Positions 38,584 to 47,648 of a stretch of 64,000 bases of DNA are shown here, piece by piece. Each line of letters begins with the position of its first letter. The stretch's first letter is position 1. The DNA is from Bythopirellula goksoeyrii. GTDB taxonomy: Bacteria > Planctomycetota > Planctomycetia > Pirellulales > Lacipirellulaceae. Below the pieces are notes generated by a model that was given only the letters and a program-made list of their open reading frames with translations, was not told the DNA's origin and made no database searches. Location: positions 3,817,658 through 3,881,657 of the forward strand of contig NZ_CP042913.1 in the NCBI RefSeq assembly GCF_008065115.1. The letters run 5' to 3'. Made by a program: the position numbers and the translations under genes.

Positions 38584-39003
38584 CTAGATCAAGAGAGACG
38601 CGAAGACGAGACGAATCGAGCGTCCGCTTAGCAAGTCAAGTCGATGCGGGTGTTCTTTACATTGCGACGCAATAATTTCCGTGACATCCGCCGTATCGAA
38701 GCACACTGGTAAGAAGTCTAGCGACAACTCGATGCAAGCAGCAGTTGTACGACCACTAAATTCAAACGCAACCTGACAAACGCAGCCGGTATCGCAGGGA
38801 ACTGGACAATCGCAAGGCGAATCAATAGGAAGAGGTGCCGGAACCTCGTCGCTTTGGCACGCTTCATTGTGACCCGCCGAACAAGTGCAAGTGACTGCTA
38901 TCTCTTCAGTAAACACACAAGCATCACCATTGCTAACCGCACAAAAGAGCGGGCACATAGTCACACGAAGTGCGATGAACGAGATGATGGCCAGACGAAA
39001 CAT
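38584..39003 (-). CDS. Small exported Cys-rich protein (copy C of the four-member local family)
   Basis: 139 aa from the ATG at 39003 (MFRLAIISFIALRVTMCPLF). The signal peptide is followed by CTCSAGHNEACQ, CDCPVPCDTGCVCQ, a less conserved middle with CFDTAD, and the C-terminus LVFASLLI. It is 165 bp upstream of the CzcB start and probably opens that operon. Stop codons and last codons match those of copies A, B and D closely. Confidence 0.7.
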   Translation of the reverse strand: MFRLAIISFIALRVTMCPLFCAVSNGDACVFTEEIAVTCTCSAGHNEACQSDEVPAPLPIDSPCDCPVPCDTGCVCQVAFEFSGRTTAACIELSLDFLPVCFDTADVTEIIASQCKEHPHRLDLLSGRSIRLVFASLLI

Positions 39004-39262
39004 ATTGGGGGTTGTATTTTTCCAGGAGATAGCTAGATGGTCAAACAAGTATACGCCCCAATTGATCCTGCTGCAAGTGCGAATTAAGGCCGTTGCTGGC
39101 TGAACTAGAAAGCGAATGTGCTAGAAAAAGCGATTTCGAGGGGGCTTATGTCTGGCGGCTCTGCAAGATAATCCTTATCAGCTATCAACTCAAAATTAAC
39201 TGTGATTCAAGATGGCTGCATTTATTCTTTTTCCTTTGTCCTCTGAATCTTCACCTAGACGG

Positions 39263-39457
39263 TCAGAGTTGTTGCCAGGCAGGCGTATGTCTGACCCACG
39301 GGCAAAGCACTAAGCCGAGATAGAACAAAGCCAACAACACCGCAGACGCGATCCACAAGTTGCGACTCGGCTTTCGCAACGTATCGAGCCAGTAGTAGAT
39401 GAAGAAGTACCAGACGACCGCTTCAAGCAAGCCGAGTACGATATGTTTGAGTTCCAT
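39263..39457 (-). CDS. Small two-helix membrane protein after the P1B-4 ATPase
   Basis: 64 aa: MELKHIVLGLLEAVVWYFFI then NLWIASAVLLALFYLGLVL, two membrane helices. Its ribosome site (AAAAGGA) overlaps the ATPase stop, so it is co-translated with the pump. I know no family; small partners of P-type ATPases exist in other systems. The stretch 39004-39262 between it and copy C holds no other gene I can see. Confidence 0.6.
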   Translation of the reverse strand: MELKHIVLGLLEAVVWYFFIYYWLDTLRKPSRNLWIASAVLLALFYLGLVLCPWVRHTPAWQQL

Positions 39458-39468
39458 TGTTGTTCCTT

Positions 39469-41931
39469 TTAGTTATTAGGTTTGTAAGCCAGTAATCGCA
39501 ACGCGTTGAAGACGACGACCAGTGTGCTGCCTTCATGCAGAGCAACTGCAGGGCCAATGTTGAGTCCGAGAATCGTGGCGGGAACGAGAAACGCGACCAT
39601 GCCAAGACTCATCCACAGATTCTGCCGAATGATGCTGCGGGTGGATCGGCTGAGACCGATTGCCAGCGGCAGGTGGTCGAGGTTGTCGGCCATCAAAGCG
39701 ACATCTGCCGTTTCAAGAGCAACGTCACTACCGGCGGCTCCCATCGCAATGCCGACCGAAGCGGACGCCATTGCCGGAGCGTCGTTGACGCCGTCGCCGA
39801 CCATTGCGACGCCGCCTTCCCTTTGCAGCTTTATTATTTCGCTGACCTTATCGTCCGGCATCAGATCGCCACGAGCCTCATCAAGTCCGACTTCTTTGGC
39901 AACCGCGTCAGCAACTTGCTGGTTGTCGCCGGAAATCATAATCATCCGCTCGATGCCGAGTTCTCGAAGACGAGCAATGGTTCGTTTGGATGCTTCACGA
40001 GGTGTGTCCATCAATCCGATGACGCCAAGATAACGGTCGGCACGGCGAACAACCATCGTTGTACGACCATTTCGCTCGAGTGATTCGACAGTCTTACGGA
40101 CAGAATCGGGCAGCGATGGCCCGTCGACCTCAGCGAACAGGTCGTCTTTACCGATGTGAACAACTTCACCTTCAACCGTCGCCTGAATTCCTCGCCCCGT
40201 AATACTTTGCAAATCCGTTGCTTCGGGGATTTCAGTGTCGCCAAGTTTTGCTTTCCCGTCTCGCACGACGGCTTTTGCCAGCGGATGCTTGCTCAAATCT
40301 TCAACAGCGATCGCTGTCCGCAAAAGTTCCGTTTCTTCGATGTCATCTGTCGCCACAACATCCGTGACTTTCGGTTCGCCTTCGGTCAACGTGCCGGTCT
40401 TATCGAAGGCGATCGCATTGAGGCTGCCAAGACTTTCCAATGGTCCTCCACCTTTGACCAGAATGCCGCCTCTTGCCGCCCTAGCCACTCCGCTGAGTAC
40501 GGCACTTGGCGTGGCGATTGCCAAAGCACACGGGCTGGCCGCGACCAGAACTGCCATCGCTCTGTAGAAGGATTCGCTGAAACTCTCATCCAGCACCAGC
40601 GGTGCGAACATCAGCAGAACAACTAGAACGATCACCGATGGAACAAAGTACTTCTCGAATCTTTTCGTGAACTTCTGGGTCGGTGAAACTCGCGTCTCCG
40701 CTTCACTCACCATCGTCACCACGCGAGCCAAAGTGTTCTCTGCAGCGATCTTGGTGACTTGAATTTCTAATGCACCGGATTTGTTGATCGTTCCGGCGAA
40801 AGCTCGATGCTCTGGAGGAAGAGATTCCGGATCGTCCGCTGCTGCATCTGCGTCACTGACCGGACGCTTATCAACGGGAACACTTTCGCCCGTTATCGGA
40901 GCCTGATTGATGCTCGATTCACCGAGGATGACAAAACCGTCTGCTGGAACTCTTTCATCGGGCTTAATGACGACGATGTCACCGACGACAAGTTCTTCTA
41001 CAGGGACTTCGGATTCCGTGCCGTTCCGTCGGACGCGAGCCGTTCGCGGAGCAAGTTCCGCGAGTGCTTCGATGGCACGCTTGGCCCGCCCCATCGCGTA
41101 GCCTTCCAGTGCATGACCGATGCTGAACAAAAAAAGCAGCAGCGCCCCTTCCGCCCATGCTCCCAGCGACGCCGCTCCGGCGGCGGCAATGAGCATCAGG
41201 AAATCTATCTCGAACTTGCCATCGCGGATTTTCTCAACGGCTTCCAAGACCGTGTAATAGCCTCCAAAAATGTACGCAGCGATGAAGCAAACCAGCGGCA
41301 CCCAGTCTATGACTTCAGTAAACGTCTCCAGCAACCATCCGACCAACAGGAAGACGCCGCACAGAACGGCAAAGATCAGTTCGCTTCGCAGCCCAAAGAC
41401 GCCGCCATGAGCATGGTCGCGACCGGCGTGATCGTGATCGTCCTCATGGCCCTGATCGTCGTGTTCGTCGCCGGTGTGATCCGCCTCCACTACTTCACTG
41501 GTTCTCGACCATTTAACCAAAGCCGTCTCAACCGCCTGGTCGTTAGCGACTTTACGATCGTATTCGACGCGAACCGCACCGTCGGGAGCAACGACGGCTT
41601 CCAGCACACCGCTCACTCTCGTCAAACGTGATTCGATGGCGGATGCACGCCGAGCATGCACTGCTTCGATACGCCTGACGAAGTGACCGTACCGATCTTC
41701 CAGCTTAGCGCCTTCCCGACGGGCGATCTGCTCAACCTCAGCCATTGAAATCGCGTCCGGGCTGAAGTGGATGCACAGTCGATGCGGCTGGCCTTTGTCC
41801 GCTGTTGAGACATGTGCATCGTCAATCCCAGCGTGCTCCCGCAGACGCTCAGAAATTCGCTCGACACACCTGTCGGGAATATCAGGCACGCCGGGCAGCA
41901 GAAAACTGAGTTCTATTTTGACTTTATTCAT
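39469..41931 (-). CDS. P1B-4-like heavy-metal ATPase with His-rich loop
   Basis: 820 aa. N-terminal two HMA-like folds without the CxxC pair (PDRCVERISERLREHAG, RLTRVSGVLEAVVAPDGAVR), then a His/Asp-rich stretch (HTGDEHDDQGHEDDHDHAGR). Membrane part with actuator (QAPITGESVP), membrane metal motif AASPCALAIATP (SPC, the P1B-4 hallmark), DKTGT near residue 508, HPLAKAVVRDGK, GDGVNDAPAM and the last-helix motif HEGSTLVVVFNALRLL, also typical of P1B-4. Candidate substrates are Co, Fe or Zn. The start has GAGG close upstream. Confidence 0.9.
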   Translation of the reverse strand: MNKVKIELSFLLPGVPDIPDRCVERISERLREHAGIDDAHVSTADKGQPHRLCIHFSPDAISMAEVEQIARREGAKLEDRYGHFVRRIEAVHARRASAIESRLTRVSGVLEAVVAPDGAVRVEYDRKVANDQAVETALVKWSRTSEVVEADHTGDEHDDQGHEDDHDHAGRDHAHGGVFGLRSELIFAVLCGVFLLVGWLLETFTEVIDWVPLVCFIAAYIFGGYYTVLEAVEKIRDGKFEIDFLMLIAAAGAASLGAWAEGALLLFLFSIGHALEGYAMGRAKRAIEALAELAPRTARVRRNGTESEVPVEELVVGDIVVIKPDERVPADGFVILGESSINQAPITGESVPVDKRPVSDADAAADDPESLPPEHRAFAGTINKSGALEIQVTKIAAENTLARVVTMVSEAETRVSPTQKFTKRFEKYFVPSVIVLVVLLMFAPLVLDESFSESFYRAMAVLVAASPCALAIATPSAVLSGVARAARGGILVKGGGPLESLGSLNAIAFDKTGTLTEGEPKVTDVVATDDIEETELLRTAIAVEDLSKHPLAKAVVRDGKAKLGDTEIPEATDLQSITGRGIQATVEGEVVHIGKDDLFAEVDGPSLPDSVRKTVESLERNGRTTMVVRRADRYLGVIGLMDTPREASKRTIARLRELGIERMIMISGDNQQVADAVAKEVGLDEARGDLMPDDKVSEIIKLQREGGVAMVGDGVNDAPAMASASVGIAMGAAGSDVALETADVALMADNLDHLPLAIGLSRSTRSIIRQNLWMSLGMVAFLVPATILGLNIGPAVALHEGSTLVVVFNALRLLAYKPNN

Positions 41932-41975
41932 TCGTCCTCGTCATTTTTACTTCTTCGTTGACAACCTGTTTCGAT

Positions 41976-42554
41976 TCAAACCAAGGCAGCGACCGGATCA
42001 GCCCACCACCACCCTTGCCACTGCGCCAGTACGGTTCCCAGCAATACCACAATAGTTTGATACTCACAGATCATGGTGTCGATGGCGTCATACTTCAGTG
42101 AGGGAGAGTCCGTCTTCTTGCCGTAACGATGCTTTCCCCATGCAAGTACAGGATTGACGAGCAGCGACACCACCAGAATTCCGATGCCCCACCATGACAT
42201 GCTTGGTGATTGACCGCTCATAAGCTTGCTTATTGCTTCGTACAGAATGAACAGAACTGCGATGGTGAACGCGCCAGATAAGACACTTAGTGCAATCTTC
42301 TTGCGTTTCAACACATCTTGCTGGCTGATTCACTTCTCTTCTCCATGCAGACGCCAAATCATAAACGCCGCTGAGTTCGCCTCGACGATACTGTCTACGC
42401 CCCAACTGATAAGTGCGGAACTACCTGTCAAAAACCCAGCCGTCAACGAAACGCCAACTTCCAATATGTTGTAAACTAGGCTCGCTGTCTCGACACAACG
42501 TCCGCGACGCAAAAACTGCTTCCTGCCTTCGTCTTGCCTGTTGTTCCCAGTCAT
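41976..42554 (-). pseudogene. Broken cation diffusion facilitator gene
   Basis: The N-terminal part (42554-42330) reads ETASLVYNILEVGVSLTAGF and SSALISWGVDSIVEANSAA with the metal motif, then stops at HGEEK. A one-base shift later the same protein continues (42314-41976) with ESASKMLKRKKIALSVLSGA and further helices, ending WWWADPVAALV just before the next gene. The remaining C-terminal part is gone. A CDF transporter was here; it is now frameshifted and truncated. Confidence 0.8.
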
Positions 42555-42579
42555 CTCCTCTCCCTCCTACTATGGCTGT

Positions 42580-43722
42580 TTAATTCGAAGCATCGCGATT
42601 GAGGAAGAACAGTATCTTTTCCAAGTAGAGTGCCATAGCGTGATCCTCAATAAGCGGTGAGCTACCACCTACCATGGGAGCCCCATCTGGCGTGACTTCC
42701 GGTACGGTCTCTGCTGCTTTCAGATTTCTTTGCAATTCTCGAAATTCTCGCTCAGAAAGCGGTTCGATTTCTTCATCTTCTTCACGATCTGTTGCAGCGA
42801 CCTTGCGATCGTCGGCGCTAGCTCCAAAGGAGCGCTCCTGCGATTCCGATCTGCGGATCATTCCTTCAGTATACCAAACGAGTGATCCACAGTGCCGATA
42901 GCTAGGAGGGATTCGCGGTACCACGTCAGCATCATTCACAAAGTGGGCATATTTTCTATTGAGGATGTCATTGAGATGTTGAGCAAAGTCTTTTCGGGCC
43001 ACCATGGGCTGACCAAAGGTAATGAGTCCTGTGACTTCCCGATTTTCATTTTCGATGAGATCGTAGGCACACAACACCGCCAGAGCACCGCCCAAACTGT
43101 GGCCCGTAATCCAAGTTTTGCAATTTGTATCGTGTGTTCGCAGTAGCTGCTTGACTTGACCGCTGAGCGACTGGTACGCCTTGTAGAATCCTCGATGGAC
43201 ACGGCCATCAGACGTGCGAGTTGGAAAAGTTTTTAGGTTGGCGATCCAGTCAGGTACATCGTCAGTTCCCCGAAACACGATGACTGCGATGTCGTCTTTT
43301 TTCAGGACGTAGCCGAGCATCGAGGCCACTTTGATCGAGTCAACATTGGTAAACCCTAGCGATTGTAATTTGGCTTCGGCCTCGACAGGAGCGAGGTAAG
43401 CGGCCTCACTGATTTCGCCCATCAGCTCTGCAACTGGCCAATCTGCATAGGCTGCGGCATCCCAGTCGGCACTCAAAATTGTCACTAAGTTGGTCGATGG
43501 AGGTAAGTCAGGCCGCACCCAGTTCGGCTCAGGAATCGTTGGTTCTCGGCCGGGGGGAGAGACAACAACGACGAGAAGTCCAACGATGCCGATGGTTATG
43601 ACAGCTAGACCAAACCAGAACAGTCCCTTCGAACACTTTGGCAGCGGATGAAACCAACTGGCAACAAGGGATAGTCCGCCGAGGATGAAGATTGCCAGAA
43701 GATTGGAGAGGAAAAGATTCAT
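42580..43722 (-). CDS. Lipase class 3-like alpha/beta hydrolase, membrane-anchored
   Basis: 380 aa from the ATG at 43722. Two N-terminal helices (LLAIFILGGLSLVASWF; GLAVITIGIVGLLVVVVS) anchor it, then the catalytic domain with the nucleophile elbow TGHSLGGALAVLC, IVFRGTDD and a DADVVPRIPP segment for Asp, and His near the conserved DHAMALY. The last part is Arg/Glu-rich. Substrate is unknown; lipid or ester turnover is typical. The gene lies at the edge of the metal island. Confidence 0.82.
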   Translation of the reverse strand: MNLFLSNLLAIFILGGLSLVASWFHPLPKCSKGLFWFGLAVITIGIVGLLVVVVSPPGREPTIPEPNWVRPDLPPSTNLVTILSADWDAAAYADWPVAELMGEISEAAYLAPVEAEAKLQSLGFTNVDSIKVASMLGYVLKKDDIAVIVFRGTDDVPDWIANLKTFPTRTSDGRVHRGFYKAYQSLSGQVKQLLRTHDTNCKTWITGHSLGGALAVLCAYDLIENENREVTGLITFGQPMVARKDFAQHLNDILNRKYAHFVNDADVVPRIPPSYRHCGSLVWYTEGMIRRSESQERSFGASADDRKVAATDREEDEEIEPLSEREFRELQRNLKAAETVPEVTPDGAPMVGGSSPLIEDHAMALYLEKILFFLNRDASN

Positions 43723-43853
43723 TGCTGTTTCCAAAGAACAAGCTCAGTTTTCCAATTATGCATGACTAAGACCAACGGATTGTATAATCCTGGCAGTCTT
43801 TCAAGTAGGTCGACGCTTTTTGGCCAATGCTACCTTTCAAAGGGATGGGAGGA

Positions 43854-44204
43854 CTAGCTCCTCTTCTCTATTCTGGGGATTTCGCGGCCCAGCTCCCGGC
43901 AGAGCGCGACGGCTACGCGGACACATTGGTCGCGGGGGATGTCAAAGTAGTGGGCGGCTAAATCGAGCTGATTGCCCCCCGCTTCGCACTTGCGGCACTT
44001 CCAGGCGTTCTTGCTGGTGGATACTGCGAATATCGTGCTGGTCGGGGAACTGGAGCCGTGGACCGGACAAGGACCGCGAACCTCATCGCCACGTGCTTTA
44101 ATCGCCTGCCACTCAAAAAGCTCCAGTAGATCGATAATCGATATCTGTGCCTTGAGGGCCTTGAAATCAATCGGGTCCAGTCGCCGGTTATCGCCATAGT
44201 ACAT
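43854..44204 (-). CDS. Stand-alone CHC2 zinc-finger protein (DnaG N-terminal domain only)
   Basis: 116 aa. Three consecutive ATGs at 44210, 44207 and 44204 follow GTGGAGG; the last gives the best spacing (8 nt). The zinc site reads CPVHG (residues 46-49) and WKCRKC (70-73), followed by GGNQLDLAAHY, the pattern of the DnaG/phage primase zinc-binding domain. No TOPRIM catalytic domain is present. In mobile elements such proteins can act in replication priming or in regulation. Its neighbours are mobilization genes. Confidence 0.75.
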   Translation of the reverse strand: MYYGDNRRLDPIDFKALKAQISIIDLLELFEWQAIKARGDEVRGPCPVHGSSSPTSTIFAVSTSKNAWKCRKCEAGGNQLDLAAHYFDIPRDQCVRVAVALCRELGREIPRIEKRS

Positions 44205-44376
44205 CATCATGGCCTCCACGCTAAACGCCTCTGGTCTGCTAGTCAAACTGAGTGGAACCAAAAAAGAACAGAATAGAGATGAGGAGTCAGTCCTCTCTCC
44301 TCTTTTCCAGGTATTTGATCCCGATTCATAACAGGTCCTGTGCATGATCTGTTTTTGTTCCATGATTACGCAGAAA

Positions 44377-44820
44377 TCAATCTCCACTTGCCTTAGAGAC
44401 ATCGCTGTCAGGAAAATTCATCGCCAGCCAGCGGAAGATGTAATCGATGAGGCTCGTCGCTTCAGGAATCTCTTTGTTGGTGGTATGCCCACACGGCTCG
44501 AACCGGGTGTGCTCGAGTTTCGCAGCCAGAACCTTTAGCGGCACGCCGTATTGCAGCCCCAGTGAGGTAAGGATCCCAATCGTGTCAAACAGTCCGCTGA
44601 GCGTACTACCCTCTTTGGCAATCTTGATAAACAGCTCCCCCGGCCGGCCATCCTCATAGAGCCCCACAATCAAATACCCCTCTGTGCCACAAACACTGAA
44701 TTTGTGCGTGATTGAGGTGCGGGTCACAGGGAGTCGCTCGCGCGGGATGCTCCCGGACAATTCCGCGAAATTATCCGCTGGTTGGTGTTCATGAGGCGAT
44801 GGAGATTCTTCCTGGTGCAT
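44377..44820 (-). CDS. Stand-alone TSCPD domain of B12-dependent ribonucleotide reductase
   Basis: 147 aa. It follows the C-terminal domain of class II reductase (NrdJ) nearly throughout: RTSITHKFSVCGTEGYLIVG, LYEDGRPGELFIKIAKEGST, then LSGLFDTIGILTSLGLQYGV, LEHTRFEPCGHT and IDYIFRWLAMNF. The catalytic reductase barrel is absent. In NrdJ this domain carries the redox-active Cys tail. Cys are present (VCGTEG, EPCGHT) but the usual CxxC tail is not obvious. Possibly a partner of the host's reductase, supplying dNTPs for transfer replication (inference). Confidence 0.75.
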   Translation of the reverse strand: MHQEESPSPHEHQPADNFAELSGSIPRERLPVTRTSITHKFSVCGTEGYLIVGLYEDGRPGELFIKIAKEGSTLSGLFDTIGILTSLGLQYGVPLKVLAAKLEHTRFEPCGHTTNKEIPEATSLIDYIFRWLAMNFPDSDVSKASGD

Positions 44821-44943
44821 GGTTCATTGTGGCACATGTCAGCTCGCTAATCCAACAGTTTGAGTGACAAGCGTTTCCCTACTGCTACTACCAGTATGTC
44901 TGTCTTTCAGCTATGTCACGGTTCGTTAACTAGAGGACATAAC

Positions 44944-44967
44944 ATGACGAACAACAAAGATACTTAG
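44944..44967 (+). promoter_or_regulatory. Seven-codon upstream ORF touching the methyltransferase start
   Basis: ATG ACG AAC AAC AAA GAT ACT TAG, followed after two bases by the ATG of the large gene at 44970. AGAGGA lies 7 nt before its ATG, while the big gene has no good site of its own, so translation is probably re-initiated from the short ORF. It could be a leader peptide. Confidence 0.45.
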
Positions 44968-44969
44968 TA

Positions 44970-47609
44970 ATGCAACAACGGACTTTTGATTTTGATGTGG
45001 TGATAAAACCACCTGAGAAACTTCAGCAGAAAGAACCGGAACTGGTGGCCGAAGTCACCTCACTGCCACCGCCGCCACTGGTCCGGCCCGACCGGCAGAT
45101 CGTCTACGAATGTGAACACTCCGAGTGGCCAGAGCCTGCGGAGTTGCATGATCAGGTTACAATCACTGTCGACCGGATCCGGGATGATATCGATGGCCCT
45201 GCCCATCGCTTTGTCATCCGGCGGGGTGATACCGTCGAAGCGCACCTGAGCCCCAATCGCTTCCATACCGGGCAAGTCATAGGCATCAGCCATGCCAGAA
45301 ACGAAGTCCGGGTCGCCTGGGATGACACTCTCCAAAATGGCGAATGGTTTAATGTGGGAGCCATCTATCCGGCCCCAGAAACCAAACCAAACCGACTCAC
45401 AAACGGCATACCACTCTCAGAGATCATCACTGAGTTAAACAGTGAGCACCAGCCGGATGGTGGCTGGCATGAGGCCGACCGAGTTCCCCATGAGGTCCCC
45501 TACACGTTCGCTGAGTTCAAAGAAATCTGGAAGACACGCGACAGAGACCTCACGTACCAGGAGTATCAAACTACTTTTGAGCGCATTGTAGAGAGCGAAG
45601 AGGCGATTCATTCTGAGCTAGGCAGTACCTACAAGGCTCCCCAGCTCAAGGCCATTGCCCATAACCTGGGGGACTTTAGTGCCCGCAGTAATACCAAGGC
45701 TGCGAACGCCAAAAGTATTTACCGCAAGATGCTGTCGTTTTTCTTATTGGATGGCTCCGTCTCTTTTGGGATGGGAGAAAGCTACACCGCAGCGGTGAAG
45801 GCCAAGGTGCGAGGCGTCACCGAAGAGGCTTACGAAGCCCACCACAAAGAGTTTGCTGAGAAAGAGGCGGAGAGAAAAGAGGCGCTTGCCAATCCACAAA
45901 CCCTTTACGATTTTCAAAGGTTTATTGAGGCCAAAGGCGAAGCCGCACTCACTGGCGAGCAGATGGCTCTTTGGGATGCGCTCCACGCGGATCTCGCTCG
46001 TGAACGGCGCGCAGCTTCCGGACCGGCAGCCACTGTCACGCAATTTGAGAGTGAAGAACTCGGTCAAGTCGAATTCACCATCAAGCAAGGGTATCACGAA
46101 AAAAGAGAGTGTCCGCTCTGGATTGTGCAACTTGGTTCTCGCGTAACAGCACCCACGTTCAAGGAACTAAAGACCAAAGCCACCATGCTGGGGGGCTGGT
46201 ATTCCTCTTTCAAAAAGAGCGACGCGGGGTTCCAGTTCCTCTCCGAAGAGTCAGCCAACAAGTTTACCAAACTCCTGGAGGGGGATGCAGACCGTCAAGA
46301 AATCTTAGTGGGTCGTAAAGAACGCAAAGATCAAACGGCAGCTGAACGACTCCACGAACTGGCCGACAATCTGCTTGCCCGAGCCGAAGAGACCCTTGCC
46401 GCCAGTGAAGCGTCGCTGCAAAACACCGCTCGACGGGCTGACATTCAAGCAGGTGTGCGAGGCAAAGCGTATGCTGACCAGGCACTTGCCAGATCGCTGC
46501 ACTCCGTTGCCAATGTCCTTTCTACGGGAGCAGCCAAGTACCTTGACGGCATCCGACACAAGACCCACCTGGAAACGCTCGACACCGTACTCTCTCTCGC
46601 CAAATGGGCGAGAATACGAGCGATCCGAAAAGCAGAAAATGACCATGAATATGGCTACGGTCTCAGGGTCCAGGAGGAAGAAGAAAAACCTTACTCGGAA
46701 GAGGATATCCGCTTTGCTGAATACCCGTATCCTTCCATTTACCGGCGTCATCTGGAGGAGGCAATCGGGTATTGCCTGGTGAAAAATGGCTGCAAGCAGG
46801 CAGCCGCCAAGCTGGCAAAAACGGTGCGCCGCTTGCCCGGTGAGTTTCTCGAATTCATTCATAGCCATGATATTGAGCAACTGACCGACTTCTTGTCCCG
46901 GGCGAAATCGGTGGGGTTTGACACGACGTGGCTGGACGAGCGACTGGAAAAACACCACCGCCTACAACGTGCCCACATCGATGACTTGCACACGCTCCGA
47001 GCCGCTCTGCGAGAATACCTGCCTCACAAAGCCAGCACGCGAGGCGATGACCCGATTCGCGTGGCCGAGCGTGAACTCATCGGCAAAGACCTGCCAGGTT
47101 TTTTTCCGACACCCCGTGCCGTAATTGAACAGATGCTCGACTACGCCCAGATTCAACCACAGCACACAGTGCTGGAGCCCTCTTGTGGCAAAGGGGATAT
47201 CGTCGAGGCACTGCGACAGACGATTCCTGCAGCTCAGATTTCTGCCCTTGAGAAAAACCGAACGCTCGCCGAGGTCCTTGCCGCCAAAGCGATTGAAGTT
47301 GAGTTTACTGACTTCTTGGAACACAACCGACAGTACGACCGGATTGTGCAGAATCCCCCTTTTGAATCAGGACAGGATATCGATCATGTCAGACATGCCT
47401 TAGCATGTCTGACGCCCGGTGGCAGGCTTGTTTCGGTGATGTGTGAAGGACCGTTTTTTAGAAACGACACGAAGTCTACTGAGTTTCGCGCATGGCTCCA
47501 TGAGATCGCGGGCGAATCCTACGAGTTGCCGGCAGATGCCTTCCGTGCGACCGACGCCTTTCGCCAGACGGGAGTGAAAACGAGGATTGTGGTCATTGAT
47601 AAAGATTAG
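44970..47609 (+). CDS. Large polyvalent protein with C-terminal N6-adenine DNA methyltransferase
   Basis: 879 aa. The N-terminal part has a small SH3-like segment (HRFVIRRGDTVEAHLSPN), then a helical middle (Glu/Ala/Arg-rich, about 200-450) with TVTQFESEELGQVEFTI. The C-terminal methyltransferase has the SAM motif TVLEPSCGKGDIVEALRQ (about residue 732) and the catalytic NPPFESGQ (about 794). Domain mixtures of this kind are known from large proteins of conjugative elements and phages. It may protect incoming DNA from restriction (inference). It is divergent from the TSCPD gene. Confidence 0.8.
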   Translation: MQQRTFDFDVVIKPPEKLQQKEPELVAEVTSLPPPPLVRPDRQIVYECEHSEWPEPAELHDQVTITVDRIRDDIDGPAHRFVIRRGDTVEAHLSPNRFHTGQVIGISHARNEVRVAWDDTLQNGEWFNVGAIYPAPETKPNRLTNGIPLSEIITELNSEHQPDGGWHEADRVPHEVPYTFAEFKEIWKTRDRDLTYQEYQTTFERIVESEEAIHSELGSTYKAPQLKAIAHNLGDFSARSNTKAANAKSIYRKMLSFFLLDGSVSFGMGESYTAAVKAKVRGVTEEAYEAHHKEFAEKEAERKEALANPQTLYDFQRFIEAKGEAALTGEQMALWDALHADLARERRAASGPAATVTQFESEELGQVEFTIKQGYHEKRECPLWIVQLGSRVTAPTFKELKTKATMLGGWYSSFKKSDAGFQFLSEESANKFTKLLEGDADRQEILVGRKERKDQTAAERLHELADNLLARAEETLAASEASLQNTARRADIQAGVRGKAYADQALARSLHSVANVLSTGAAKYLDGIRHKTHLETLDTVLSLAKWARIRAIRKAENDHEYGYGLRVQEEEEKPYSEEDIRFAEYPYPSIYRRHLEEAIGYCLVKNGCKQAAAKLAKTVRRLPGEFLEFIHSHDIEQLTDFLSRAKSVGFDTTWLDERLEKHHRLQRAHIDDLHTLRAALREYLPHKASTRGDDPIRVAERELIGKDLPGFFPTPRAVIEQMLDYAQIQPQHTVLEPSCGKGDIVEALRQTIPAAQISALEKNRTLAEVLAAKAIEVEFTDFLEHNRQYDRIVQNPPFESGQDIDHVRHALACLTPGGRLVSVMCEGPFFRNDTKSTEFRAWLHEIAGESYELPADAFRATDAFRQTGVKTRIVVIDKD

Positions 47610-47648
47610 CTGGCGGCAGTTTGGAGGCCACTATTTCGGCGCTCACGC

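Noticed and set aside
40807-41631. Long plus-strand frame opposite the second metal ATPase
   Set aside because: Antisense shadow of the ATPase N-terminal half; composition mirrors the codon use of the real gene.
43735-43853. Left attachment site for the element
   Set aside because: I looked by eye for a copy of the tRNA 3' half here and elsewhere to the left and found none; it may lie outside the window.
46305-46958. 217-codon minus-strand frame inside the methyltransferase
   Set aside because: Lies fully within a well-supported plus-strand gene and has no upstream site.
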